Source of the DNA: Pisolithus tinctorius
Taxonomy: Eukaryota > Basidiomycota > Agaricomycetes > Boletales > Pisolithaceae
NCBI GenBank assembly: GCA_024663395.1
Contig: JANFAH010000014.1
Location: 372,001-436,000 of the forward strand
DNA length: 64,000 nucleotides
Direction of reading: 5' to 3'
A program made the position numbers and the translations under genes. Under the pieces are notes generated by a model. That model was given only the letters and a program-made list of their open reading frames with translations. It ran no database searches and was not told the origin of the DNA. Every line of letters starts with the position of its first letter. Within the stretch, counting starts at the first letter, position 1. This document shows positions 1-12,400 of the stretch, in pieces.

Positions 1-30
1 GAGCTGCAGCTGCAGCGATCTATGTAGATT

Positions 31-1116
31 ATGCCTTTCAGTCACCATTCGCACTCTGGTCAATTTTGCAAGCATGCAAAAGGAACCCTGGAAGAGGTTG
101 TTCTAGCAGCGATCAAACAAGGTTTTCGAGTCTACGGACTCACCGAACATGTTCCCCGGTATAGCCTAGACCATTTGTATCCAGAAGAGGTTCCTTCTTT
201 TCTTTGAATGAGGGTACTGGCACACGCTCATATAGGCCCTGGATATAGATAGAAGCAGGGCTGTCGCCTGTCAGCCTCATGAAACAATTTACGGACTTCC
301 TGGACGAAGCTCATAGGCTCAAGTCAGCCTATGCCTCCCAAATCACCCTTCTGGTCGGCCTCGAAACCGAGTACATCACCGAAGATGATCTGGATATGCT
401 CTCCTCCATTCTTTTAGAACAGTCTAACCGCATCGAGTACATCGTCGGTTCAGTGCACCACGTTCATGAAATCCCCATCGACTTTGACCGCGCCACGTTC
501 GATGACGCCTTACGCAGATTCGCACCCACAGCCGAAGCTGATACCCCCCGTGCTAGTCACATGGACCAGTTCCTTTCGGCTTATTTTGATGCGCAATACA
601 CGTTACTGAAACGTTTTCGACCGGAAATTATCGGCCACTTGGACCTCTGTAGGCTTTACAACCCGGGGTTGCGTTTCGCGGAATACCCGAACGCTTACAA
701 CAGGCTAGAGAGAAATATTTCATTCGCTGCCAGCTATGGTGCTCTGTTCGAGTTTAACGCGGCTGCATTGCGGAAAGGGTGGGACACTTGCTATCCTGGG
801 AGGGACGTTGCTGAGGTGCGTGCTGAAAATTACCTCAAATGTGTATCCTCATGTCTTCCATTAGTTGATTCATGCCCTAGGTGGGCGCTTTACCTTGTCG
901 GATGACAGCCATGGACCTCAGGGTGTGGGCGAAAAATACCCGGAGATGCGAGATTATTTGCGTGGATTAAGGGTGTCAGAGATCTGGTTTTTGAGTCGCC
1001 CCGCCGATGGCTACGTTGACCACGTCTTTGAACGGGGTCTTGCTGCTACATGCGTCGGCGGCGAGTGGTGGGGTGACCGCTTCTGGGAATGCCAGTCGCA
1101 AACTGTTCAGCACTGA
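31..1116 (+). CDS. HIS2: Histidinol-phosphatase (PHP family)
   Basis: Dephosphorylates L-histidinol phosphate in histidine biosynthesis; probably cytosolic. Three exons, 31-189, 249-815 and 865-1116, give 325 aa with all junctions in phase 0. The N-terminus carries the PHP metal motif SHHSHSGQFCKHAKG, followed by YGLTEHVPRY. Later come VGSVHHVHEIPIDFD and IIGHLDLCRLY, and after the second intron FTLSDDSHGPQGVG; these His and Asp clusters form the metal site. Length and motif order match yeast His2 (about 335 aa). The start is the first ATG in frame and leads directly into the PHP motif. The first intron (190-248) has the weak donor gttcct, so that boundary is the least certain. Identity is highly likely. 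Confidence 0.93.
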
Positions 1117-1978
1117 TCATGATGCATAACTCACGCCCTATTTTACTTACTCGTTTTGGACTTTTTGGCGCTTTTCATACCCTTCATGAAGGAAATGCAC
1201 TTCGCCGTTTCCCTTGGAGGCCCCAGCACTTACCGATCTCCATACTGACCCACGCAACGTCCACCCGCCGCAAACTGGCAGCCAACTCAGGCGATGTAAT
1301 TGCTATATGATTGCGCCGTAAATTTTCGGTGACGACGCCCGAATGTACAAGGGCATGATAGCCTGTTGCCTCGTGAGTCGCGGAAGCTGTGTGAGCAAGG
1401 CTTGCCCTTAATTTTATAGACCTTCTGATGCTGTTATCCCTTGCTATCCTCAATACTTGTTGACTCAAAGTAATTACTGTCGGACAGAATTTCCAAACGT
1501 AAATCGATGTATCGCATCATTTTTGATCTTCCCGGCACTGAGAGCCTCAGCTGTGGTCCTTTTTCCCCACGAATTCATGTAACCAGCCAACCTGTCGGTC
1601 AACTCACTTGGGAAAATTAGAGAATTTATGGACACACGACCAATCTTGGTATGTTTCTGGTGTAACTGATCATGTGTCGCTCAACCAGACTCCGCGAACG
1701 CAGCCAGTGACTTGTGAAGAAAAAGCTTGCGAGCCGGACATAAATCGATAAATCGATGTTGCCTGTCTTCCGCAATGTGACTGGACGTGCTCAATAATAT
1801 TTACATCGGGCCAGCTGATGATGATCGATATGGATTGTTGGAAAAGTCACCCCACAAGCATTGTCCGATCGTTGATGGGAGCGTTCACTTACAGTCCACG
1901 TTACGTCGTTGACCAACCACTCCCCCCTCTGCCACTACCACAGAGATGCGCGGAACTTCAAGGGTTTCGATGGTAGGG
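1117..1978. other. Gene-free spacer
   Basis: I see no recognisable gene, repeat or RNA here. Short open frames on both strands lack any family motif. The right end holds the promoter of the small cysteine-rich gene. Confidence 0.5.
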
Positions 1979-1986
1979 TATAAATA
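1979..1986 (+). promoter_or_regulatory. TATA box of the small Cys-rich gene
   Basis: A clean tataaata lies about 170 bases upstream of the start codon at 2155, followed by a pyrimidine-rich leader with CAACACACAGCAGCC-like sequence. Strong TATA boxes are typical of highly expressed or regulated fungal genes, so this spacing supports real expression. The start-site position is inferred only. Confidence 0.5.
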
Positions 1987-2154
1987 TTCTACTGGACCTG
2001 CTCTCCAATCCTCAACACACAGCAGCCAATTCCACATCCATCGGCTACTCTACTTCGCATTCCTTAATTCTGTAGGGCTTACTTCATTTCTCCACGAGTA
2101 TCCACATTTCCTCACTTGCGCCGACAGTCCTACTTCGCCGCCAGTAATATCAGA

Positions 2155-2497
2155 ATGTGCTACCGCGAGGTGTTTCAGACAAGATACGCCTGTGGTCACG
2201 AACAGCCGACAGCTGAGAGAAAGGTTCGTTCCGAGTGTTTCGTGCCCTGTATACTCGTCAACGTTACTCATTACCACTTACCTAGGTTGACTGTAACAAC
2301 CGTCGGTGTCGGTCCAGTTCTGTCCACCCGTCCAATTGCGCAGTTTGTCATGCAACATGTGCACAAAGGTGGGTTTGTTGAATTGATATGGCTATCTGGT
2401 CTAACGTATTCGATCTGATAGTTTCGAGAGAGCGCGACCAATTGTCACAGCCGTCGGGAACGGGCTCTGCTACCACTGCGCCCACGGGGTTGCATGA
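2155..2497 (+). CDS. Small cysteine-rich orphan protein
   Basis: Three exons (2155-2223, 2286-2368, 2422-2497) encode 75 aa; introns of 62 and 53 bases have GT-AG ends, and the frame is open only after splicing. The protein opens with MCYREVFQTRYACGHEQPT, then ERKVDCNNRRCRSSS, HPSNCAVCHATC and a final LCYHCAHG. It has ten Cys plus several His, arranged as CGH and CxxC pairs as in a zinc-binding or disulfide-rich mini-protein. I recall similar small fungal proteins beginning MC(Y/F)xEVxxxxYxCGH but know no function. There is no signal peptide. No function is assigned. Confidence 0.68.
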
Positions 2498-3348
2498 AAA
2501 AAGATCGACGAGATAGTTAGTATTATTACCTACCTGATGAAGCTCCCGTGTACTATGTATTTAGTTTGGCTTGATATGTATTTGATCATGAGTGATGCAG
2601 TTTTGGTGTTGGTACCTCACGCCAGCAGCGAGGGCCGGATTTACCATATGGCCAAAGGACCAGCGGATGACGAAGAGACGGACCAGTGATTGGTCGTTGA
2701 GAAACCACGTGGACCAGCACTCCGCATTCCACTAAGTTAAGTGGTTCAGGTCGAGGGTGTTTTGGCACTACGGAATGACCACCGAAGCATCTGTGCGTTG
2801 TCAGTCACCTGCTGCCCCCCTTCCATCAAAGCTCAATAGTGCCGTCGCACAGCATCGTACACGATGAAAACAGTGTTACGCCGATATCCCGAATGTCGGA
2901 TTTCGCGGGAGGACCTGAGGGTTCTGGGGTAGTTGCCTTCGGGGTAAATGCAAATTGCAGCGGGACATGTTGGACAACGTGGAGAGCACGTAGCGCGGCT
3001 TTGACACCTAATGAAACAAGTCGGTGCTTCGCTGGACGTGTGAGCCACGGGGATGGGCAGATGTGGGTCAAGCTGCTGGCCTCGAGGCACGGTCCCAGCT
3101 GACAGACAGCCGTGCGCCGGTGATGATGAGGCTTGGTAGAGGGTTAGAAACGACTTGAGTAGATCAAAACAAGTATAAGGTTTGTCGCCACCCGTTATCA
3201 AATATCATGATACGAGTGCTTCCGACGTTAGGTCCGCTGGACTTGGCACGGGTTGTCCAGGGAAATCCACGGTCGAGTCGTTCCCCCAACCCGCAGTACA
3301 ACTTTTAACTACCAACGAGACACCTTCGCATTGATCATCCAAGTCACG
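2498..3348. other. Gene-free spacer
   Basis: Only overlapping short frames with no family motif; presumably the terminator of the small Cys-rich gene and the promoter of the DUF1688 gene. Confidence 0.5.
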
Positions 3349-5039
3349 ATGTTGGCCCTAAGTCCAGAGAATCCCGTTGCCCGGGCAGTGTATCTGCGAA
3401 CCCTACCCTCTATCAGAGAGCGCTGCTCTCGAGTTCACGATCTTGCAAAACAGGGTAAGCTGAAGTACTTCGACTATCACCCGGAAAAGGAGGATGCTGT
3501 GATCGAATTCTGTGCGGGTGTCATCGAGGTACCGTATGACGCCTTTACCCCGCCGCTCAGCATCAATTGAAATCCTCCTTTCTTATTTTACATAGAGAGA
3601 CTTCGGGAACAACTTTTCAGCCGTGAGCGCATCACGATCGCATCGTTAACCCACACGCTGGCTCAGCTGTTCCTGTGACTCCCGCTTCTCAGATCCCCTC
3701 GCATGGACGCTGGCGCCACCTAGATGCAGGTCAGCCTCGCATCGAACCCATGCTTCACAGCTGGGATACGTCAGGCGCGCTACCTGTAGACGACAAAGAG
3801 AAGTGCAAACGCCTGATCGATTTGTTCCTCGTGTCTGTTCTGCTTGATGCGGGGGCAGGAAACCAGTGGTCTTACACTGAAACGGCGACTGGTCAGACGT
3901 TCAGCCGGTCGGAAGGGCTGGGCGTCGCGAGCGTGCACATGTTTGTGGATGGCCTTTTCTCGGGCTCTGCGTCGCAGCCTTTCAGGGTAGATGGTTCTTG
4001 TCGTCCCCGATTCTCAACCGGTGCATACTAGCTAATGGGTACATGTGTCACTCATTATAGCTCAGGGGCTCTCCCGGATTACTCTTGATAGGGTTTCAAA
4101 GGCGATGCAGGTCAGCAGTTCGAACGTGATGGTTGGCCTTGAGGGAAGAACTTCCCTCCTGTCCAACCTCAGCGCAGCCCTTAAGGCGAATCCTCAATTC
4201 TTCGGCGAAGACGAAAGACCAGGGAACATTATCGGTACACATTCGAGTACATAGCTTGTTTTCCATGATTATTCATGGCGCGGATCCTAGATTTTCTTGA
4301 AAGGGAATCAAGACTTGAGAATGCGACTCGACACGTTCACATATCCTCGTTGTGGGCTGCTTTGATCGAAGGTTTGACCCCAATTTGGCCTGTAAGGTTG
4401 ACCCTCGGTGGTATTCCACTCGGAGACGTCTGGCCGTGTACGGCATTGAAGCAACCCGGTCAAGCTGAGGGGGACGATTTAGTCCCATTCCACAAGCTGA
4501 CCGGGTGGCTCACGTACAGCCTCATGGAGCCCATAGAAAAGATCCTTGGGTGGAAGTTCGATGGAGTAGAAGATCTGACAGGATTGCCAGAATATCGCAA
4601 CGGTACGAGTTGGGAGTCTCCTTTGGATCCACTCCCTGTTTTGACAAGTTAGAACAGGAGGCTTGTTAGTTGACTTTGGCGTCTTGACCCTTCGCCCAAC
4701 CGTTTTACCTTCAGAGTGTTATGCGCATGGGAGCGACATCCCTCGGTTGAAACCCTCTCACCCTGCTATTGTCGAATGGAGAGCCATGACCGTCATAGAG
4801 CTGTTAGTGTCATCATCACATCATTGCCCCCAAACCGATCATTGACTTAAAATATCACTGCAAGAGATCGCATTGCCGATAGCATTAGGCGTAAATACAA
4901 GCTGGGCAAGGACCAGTTAACACTTGCGCAGGTACTGGAGAGCGCGACATGGAAGGGTGGGCGGGAAATAGCTAAGAAGCTCCGACCTGCCACAGGGGGA
5001 CCCCCAATCGAAATCGAGAGCGACGGGACAGTGTTCTAA
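3349..5039 (+). CDS. URC4: DUF1688 protein, URC4/Urg3-type uracil catabolism
   Basis: Seven exons (3349-3528, 3596-3622, 3693-3993, 4061-4234, 4291-4602, 4658-4802, 4865-5039) join to 437 aa without a stop. Recognisable DUF1688 blocks are YLRTLPSIRERCSRVHDLA, KLKYFDYHPEKE, SHGRWRHLDAGQPR, LIDLFLVSVLLDAGAG, AMQVSSSNVMVGLEGR, FHKLTGWLTYSLMEP, GLPEYRNGGLLVD, HPAIVEWRAMTVIELDR and the C-terminal TWKGGREIAKK. In yeasts this family (URC4, S. pombe urg3) belongs to the URC pathway that releases nitrogen from uracil; the exact reaction is not known to me. Exon 2 is only 27 nt. No other URC gene is next to it. Confidence 0.9.
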
Positions 5040-7100
5040 CCTCAACTCGATCGATGACGGAGCACTAAATGTGACAGAGTGAAGTAACTTTGGGTGCTCG
5101 TGAGACGGCGTGTACGGTGGAGGAAACAGGACGTTAGTTTGATGGAACGCAGTGAAGTGTATGACAATAATAAATTTGTGGATGGCAACTTCAGTTTGAA
5201 AAGATGGGGTTCCTTCCGGAGGGCGCTGATGGCGGAGTCAACGTGGACGACATATGCTGCAATCTGCAGTTGGCTACCTGTTTACTCATTTCGGCTGGGG
5301 GGCGACCGGCGAAGGCCGGACAAACTCAGGAGTCGACACGCGAGTTCCCCATCTCGGTAGTGTTTCACCACTTCACAATATTAATATTGTTTCCCTGAAA
5401 CAGGCGTATTGGGTGTGCAAGGTGCGCGCTTAATCTGACGTCAAACTATTTTGTTCCGAGACGAAGTGGCCAACTGGCCCAGCATGCACTGTTTGCCTTA
5501 AGAGGAACTGTAGGTTATCGATGGGGACGAGGAGGAAATTCGGCTGTGTCCCGTGACAGAAAGTGATGTGCAGGACATCAAGGGTCTCTTGCCCTAAGAT
5601 CGTGATATAGAAGGCACCAGACACGAGTGTGAAAGAAAACTTCCGTATGCATTTGGTCGTGGTACGATTAAAGACAGCCCGACAGAGCGACCGAGCTACG
5701 CGATCCATTTACCGAGGCTGTGGATGCCTGCTGTTTGCGTGACCTCAGTGGCTCGATCGCGAGGCCTGGTGTTGATGACGCCGGGTGAGACGGATCCATG
5801 CATGCCTTGATGACGTGTGAGAAATTTCTGCCGAGGACCGGAATGCGGCGAACGCAGCTCTGGTGTCTAACCGACCCTGATATCTAGGTCATGGTGGGTG
5901 CATTAGCACTCGGTACGGGAGGCCGTGAATTAGGCAAAACCCCCTAACACAGATGTACACTCGCCAGATAACGAGATTGACTCGTGATACCCTTCGCAGC
6001 CTCATATGTGCCAACGTCATTCGTCGAATGACACGGCCACCGCAGGACACGTTACACTGCGCCGACACGACCCATCTCGTAGTCTAGATCATCGTTACAC
6101 GAACGTGACTGATGGGCTGGCAAAGATATGAATTATATATAGGCACACGACCACTTTCCGCACTTTGGGGAATGATTGCGAGGTGGGGCATGGGGTAAAG
6201 GAAAGTGACCGACGACGAAATTCTGACAATTTCCCCACATACGTACACCCGCTACCTCGCGGAAGCATTCTGTGAAGCAAGACAAACTCCGAAGGGTGAC
6301 ATCAAACACCAACTCGGGAGATTGGCATGGGTTCGCAAGGTCACACTTACAGCTGACAGGGCAATAGATGTCATGCAGGGCGGACCTTATGAGTGACATG
6401 AAATCAAGATACAGGCAAGTAAGGACCTCTGAGAAAAACGATCAAGCGCACGACCGCCCTTTGCAGTAAGTTTGTTCCGACATTTTTGAAGTCGACGGCG
6501 CGAGATCCGAAAAGGTCAGAAACGTCCGCCTAGCGCTGCCAACACGATGTTGAGTGATGTGGTGTTCCCGACCACCCGTCGCTGCGGATTCTAGCTTCGA
6601 TTCCTGCGGACTTTCAGTAGCATCTGATTTGCCCTATTGCTACTTGCAGAGCCGCGTGTTGCTCATATGACTTTTGACGGTTGCTGTAGCATCGGAGTGT
6701 GGCGGCTCTCGTCCGCGTCCCGCCTGCATTTCCGGACTCCATCGGGACTGTTCGACTACGTCATGTGTAACAAAATGTGTCCCTCTGACAGTGAACGAGT
6801 CGACCGTATCTTGTGGTCACCTCTTTCCAGTGATGAGGCGATCGTTTGAAAGCGCAGAATGATAAAATTGATCCTACCTGGTCGCTGGCTAGCTGTAAGC
6901 TCGAAGTAGACAGTTCATAGCCTTCAGAATTACTCGGGTCATGGTGGTGGTGGTTGAACAAAGTTTCCAAATGCATGTCAATGGCATGTGAAAACTCGAT
7001 CTTTTCTGGTCGGCCGACGCTTGTGTGAAGTACTGAGAGACGCGAAACAAAAGTCACTTCGCCTGAGTCGTTCAGCAGAGGATCATTCACGGTCGACACG
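5040..7100. other. 2 kb gene-free spacer
   Basis: I found no conserved motif on either strand. Frames such as 6205-6396 (+) and 6761-7285 (-) are the longest, but they show no family resemblance, and the latter is antisense to the ETF-QO first exon. No TIRs, LTRs or tandem repeats are evident by eye. Confidence 0.5.
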
Positions 7101-9203
7101 ATGCTGGCGTGTGTGCGACGGCGACCTGTCATCGCTCCCCGTATTGCGAGGACGTTGCATGTCTCAGTAACGAGGATGCAAAGGCAACCATTCGACCCTT
7201 CTGCCGTAGAACGGATCTCAGAAGATGTAGATGTCTGCATAGTCGGGGGTGGCCCAGCTGGGCTCAGCGCTGCCATTCGCCTCAAACAGCTCGAGCAGGA
7301 ACGCGGGAAAGAATTCAGAGTCGTTGTGTTGGAGAAGGGTGCAGAAGTTGGTGAGCTGTCTGCGACATCCTTGAGCTTTAATCTCGACGTCTCACTTGGC
7401 TACGCGGTTCACCTACAGGCTCTCATATATTGTCTGGGGCTGTCATCGAGCCCCGCGCTCTCAACGAGCTCCTCCCAGATTGGTCTTCCCGACTAGACCA
7501 CCCGCTCAAGCAGCGCGCAACTTCGTCTACCATGAAATTCCTAACCAGTTCGCTTGCCATCCCAATCCCTCACCCCCCACAGATGAATAATGACGGTAAT
7601 TACATTGCCTCACTCTCGCAGTTTACCTCCTGGCTCGGGACTATCGCAGAGGAGATGGGTGTAGAGGTCTATCCCGGTTTCGCGGGGGCAGGTATCGTAT
7701 ACAGCGATGACGGAAAAGGGGTCCTTGGTGTTCGTACTAACGAGGTCGGTCTCGACAAGAACTTCTACATGAAGGAAGCGTTCGAACCAGGCATGGAATT
7801 CCGTGCCAAGGTCACGCTCATTGCCGAAGGTGCACACGGGTCTCTCTCGAAGGAGCTGATCAATAAATTTGACCTACGACGCGACGCTGACCCTCAAACT
7901 TACGCCATCGGCCTCAAGGAGGTCTGGCGCGTCGATCCTAGTCAATACCGGCCTGGAGAAGTCGTGCATACCATGGGATGGCCACTCGATTGGAAGACAT
8001 ACGGTGGGGGGTGGGTATACCATATGGCAGACGGCCTTGTTAGCATTGGGCTCGTAATTGGTTTGGATTATGCAAACCCGTGGTTAAGCCCGCACAATGA
8101 GTTGCAGGTACGAACATTACGTTCCTTCCGCTAAAGTTTAGCATCGTCTTGACATCACGTCGTTTGTTTTGCAAAAAAGCGTATGAAGCATCACCCTTAT
8201 CTCTCCGGCCTTCTCTCCGGTTCATCGACTCGTATCGCTTACGGCGCCCGTGCTCTAAATGAGGGTGGTCAACAGGCCATACCTCGTGTTCACTTCCCTG
8301 GCGGTGCATTGATAGGCTGTTCTGCTGGGTTCGTAAACATTGCGAAGATCAAGGGTACACACAACGCGATGAAGAGTGGGATGCTGGCTGCGGAAGCCGC
8401 AGCGGATGTACTTTGTGAAACTACCGAAGAAAGCACGGCATCTGAACCGGAATCGTCGCGTCTGAGTGATATGAGCGCATACGAGACAAGTCTCAAAGAC
8501 AGTTGGGTTTGGTCTGACCTTCACGAAGTTCGCAACCTTCGCGCAAGTTTCAACACACCTCTTGGCATCTGGGGGGGCATAGTTTACTCTGGGATCGACT
8601 CCCTCTTTTTGAAGGGACGAACACCTTGGACATTCAGGAATGTGTCACGCACGTCCGATGCAGCGCATACATTGCCCGCCTCACGCTGTAAACGAATAAC
8701 ATACCCACCGCCACAGCCGCCTCTCAGTACAGATTTGCTCACGAGCCTCACGTTAACGGGTACAAACCACGCTGAGGACCAGCCTATACACCTACGTGTG
8801 CGTGCAAACGGGGTGGAGGATGCAGCAGTGCGGAGGGAACACGTGAAGCGGAACGTTGGGGAGTATGCAGGACTTCTTGGACGCGCTTGCCCTGCAGGGG
8901 TTTATGAGTATGTTGATGACGAACATACATCTTCCGTAGAAGAGGGTAAGTCGGAGGGCTGGGGAGGGAAAAAGCTGGTCATCAACTCACAGGTGGGTGT
9001 TCCGGACAACAAATACCTAAGTTGAGGTTAATCTAGATGACACAGAATTGCATCCACTGCAAGCTCTGTGATATCAAGGTGCCCACCCAGGATATCACTT
9101 GGACAGTCCCGGAAGGAGGAGGAGGGCCCAAGTACAGTAAGTGTCCGCATATTGATCCTTCCCCTCATTCGTCAACTTACACCATGCAATAGCTATCACT
9201 TAG
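7101..9203 (+). CDS. ETFDH (CIR2): Electron transfer flavoprotein-ubiquinone oxidoreductase
   Basis: Inner-mitochondrial-membrane enzyme that passes electrons from ETF (fatty-acid and amino-acid oxidation) to ubiquinone. Five exons: 7101-7350, 7419-8107, 8180-8992, 9046-9136 and an 11-nt last coding exon, 9193-9203; 617 aa. The Arg-rich, acid-free N-terminus resembles a mitochondrial presequence. The FAD-binding motif is [16 protein letters not shown]. Family blocks include [52 protein letters not shown] and [14 protein letters not shown]. The [4Fe-4S] ligands are the Cys in [11 protein letters not shown] and the [10 protein letters not shown] cluster near the C-terminus, which ends GPKYTIT as in other fungi. 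Length is normal. Confidence 0.95.
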
Positions 9204-9407
9204 GGCCGCCTTCGACGGAGTCCAGCGATGCATCTTACAAGTATCGTACCATCCTGTCTGAGCTCAGCTGCTCGTAGGGGCGAAAACTACATTTATTCAT
9301 GCACAGAAATCCCCAACGTGATGCCCTTAGACTGCGCTAACAAGGTATACATTACTCTATAACGCCATTACCGTCAAAAGGAAACGCACACCAAGTATCC
9401 ACCTCGC

Positions 9408-12400
9408 TCAGCAAACAACACAATCCTCCTTAAAGCTCAAGTTATACATCGTCTTGTCTACAGTCTTTTCAATCTTCTTCCAGTCTGAACGCCGTTGGAT
9501 GAATTCATAAACATCCTAAAAAGGTATCAGGACTTCGACCAGAGCTGGCAAGGGAAGGGCCGGAGAATACCCACCTCGGGTCGGTATGCACCTCCGTAAC
9601 GTGTTACATCACGTACAATCTGTGCCAGGTCTTTCGCGTCTGCCACGATGAACACGTGCCCTAACATTTTCAGGTGGTCGAATTCAGCAGTAATGGCTGG
9701 GACCTATATTGTAAAGTTGCGTGAGTGTAACAAATGATCACGTCAGGATGATATGTATGTGTACCTTGAGGGATGCGATGAAAGCATGGTATGCGTTCAA
9801 GTCCGCAATCACCTGGAATCCCCCGTTCAAGGAAATGATCTGACGTTTGATATGCTTCTGAAGGATCCTACACACGCACATCACCGATGAGTATCTGAGG
9901 TAGACTTGGTGTAAGTGACTGAATGAGGACCTACGCGAGCAGTCGAATTCCAACTTCTTGATAGAACACTTCCAGCACCTCGCGGCTAGTACTTCCCCGA
10001 AGGAGTTTACAGTGCGACTCGAGGCACTTGATGGCTTCCGTACACCCCTGCGTAGGTCCAAGATCTAGAAGTGTGTCTTCCTGCGGGTAATACTCCCGTG
10101 GCTTGGTGCGTGTGATAATAATGTGCTCGACCTATGGAATCGTGGGTAAGCAAGGGTGACTAACTGCTTATAGACGATGGAGTACATGCCTGGTTCATTA
10201 GCGCCTGCGTACCGCCGTTCAATCCGGCAGCTACGCAGTCATCAAGCGAATTCTCGAATCTCTTCTTTTCTCGTACCACTGCGTTCAAAAAGTCCGTCCT
10301 ATCGATATAAGATGCCTATACTTCCCATTGCGATAAATCGTCATCCGAGAGATAAGGGAAAGACATCAAGTTTGTCAGCCTTACACACGGCGCCGAGAAA
10401 CCAAACTGTATGCACACCATTTCCTTGTCGAAGAACAGTTGCACCATGTTCTGTATAGTATCCCCGATATGTACGAGTTCGAAGAACTGTAATAATGGTG
10501 CAACACTCGTCGTTTCTTGGTGTTCTGCAGGCTTGTAGACCATCATGCGTTCCGTTGCACTAGCATTCTCGATTAGTTATACCGCCTGTACATGTCCGAA
10601 AAAAGCCAAAAGAAATTGCAAATGTCAATACTTACATGCCAAACCCTCTTGCAATATGCCTTGTGGAGAGTGTGCTGAGCATCTCGCAAAATACATCTTC
10701 CAATGTTTCACGAACGCGCGTGCCGATGGGGCGTGGATAAGTGCTAAAAGTCTCCAGACGCTTGAGTGCGTCCCGCGACGCATGGATAAGTTCGAGCGAA
10801 ACGTCCAGGGATAGCAAGAGGTCGAGTGCTGCAAATGGTTGGGCATGATCAAGCGGTTCGCGTTGCGTGGGTGGGGCCATGCGCCGGGAAGGTTTAGAGA
10901 CAGCTCTGGTAGCTGCAGGTTTAGCGGCCGCCTGGTCACCAGATTCATCGCCTGCGCGTGAGGTAGAGGTACGAGTGGCGCCATCAGTTCCTTCCGCTGG
11001 GCTCGCGCTCTTGGGCGCTCGTTCGCTCACTATCTCCCCCCACCCAGCCTCATCATCGATATCTTCGCCTACTGCATACTGTGCTTCTTCGGTGGCCTCG
11101 GTTTCTCCAGTGCCTTCATTCCCCTCATCTTCACCGATCTCGAATAACGAACCATCGTCAGCGAAACTCTTATATCCTGCCTCCGTTGTGGTGCTGGAAG
11201 AATCGGCACCAGTCCCCATCCACCGTTGTGGATTTAGCATCGAGATACCTTGCACCACACCAGTGCCCATAGCGTTCAATCCAGATCCGACATTGGTGCC
11301 TAGAGCACCAACGCCCGCCCCGACAGCACGCGGTACGATTGTCACGGGCAGGAGAAGGACATCCGTGAAGGAAGCCAGTACGTTGCGCTTAGCGAGCGCG
11401 GGGTTTTGAGAATCAAGAAAACGAGCTTGTGTTTGTGGTTGTCCATGTAGGTGCGAACCAACCACATTGCTGTTCCCGGCGGACTTGAAGAAAAGTAAGA
11501 GGGGGAACGAAGGGCAACCCACGTCGATCTTGTGAAAATGGTCAATATGCTTACCTCGCTACCTGTAATGCGCGCAAGTGATGCGTCCCATTGTCTGCAA
11601 ATGCTCTCGAAAGTGCGCTTGAGCTCGTCAAGCTCATCGTCGAGGTAATCGTCCATGTGCGGTTCGAACATTTTGAAACTTAGACCACCAAAAGCGATAA
11701 TGGGTCCGAAATAAGAGCTTAAGGAAGAACGGATGTAACAATAACACTCACATGACATCTTCTGCTTGCTCCCTCGTTATGACCGCTTCCCGCTTCGGAG
11801 GATTGATCATAAGACTGTTTCGTTTAGTTTCTGAGGGTGTAGGTGGGTTTCCCGATCTATGAGACGCGACGAGACTGAGTCCGTCAACTACCCGCCATGC
11901 CTCTCTGAAACATGCAGCAGCTGCAGAAAGAAAAAGCGGAGTTCCGAGATTGCGTGTCTCCGATAACAAAGGAGATATATATTCCCCAACCTAGATGGTC
12001 GTGATGACAAATGGCAAAGCATAAACAACTAGTCAGCGGGAAAGAAAAAGGTTGTAACATTCAGGAAGTATTCAAACTCACAACTTCTCCCGCTAGCCTC
12101 TCTGCATATGCAAGTAACACGCCAGATTCAGGGGGGAACACTCGCATTGCTATCGCACCGTCCTCCTGCAGGGCCGCGAGCGTACATGACATAAATGCGT
12201 CCATCGCAGTGAAGTCTAGTTTCTTCTCCTTTCTACGAACGCGACAAAAGTTACTAAGGTCATCAATCTGAAAAGGGGGGAACGTACGTGATGTTCGCCA
12301 ACGGGTCCCATTTCCCCTGCTCGTAGAGTACCTCCCTCTTCTCCGCCCACGTGCGCCCCATTTCCCATTCGTCTCGCACGCTGCCGCCGCCTTTTTTAAA

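Noticed and set aside
2839..3102. 87-codon plus-strand frame before the DUF1688 gene
   Set aside because: No motif, and overlapped by equally long minus-strand frames; likely chance in GC-balanced spacer DNA.
6761..7285. 174-codon minus-strand frame next to ETF-QO
   Set aside because: Overlaps the ETF-QO first exon antisense and shows no family motif.
10867..11409. 180-codon plus-strand open frame
   Set aside because: Antisense to the acidic low-complexity part of recyclin; Ser/Pro-rich because it reads Glu/Gly codons backwards.
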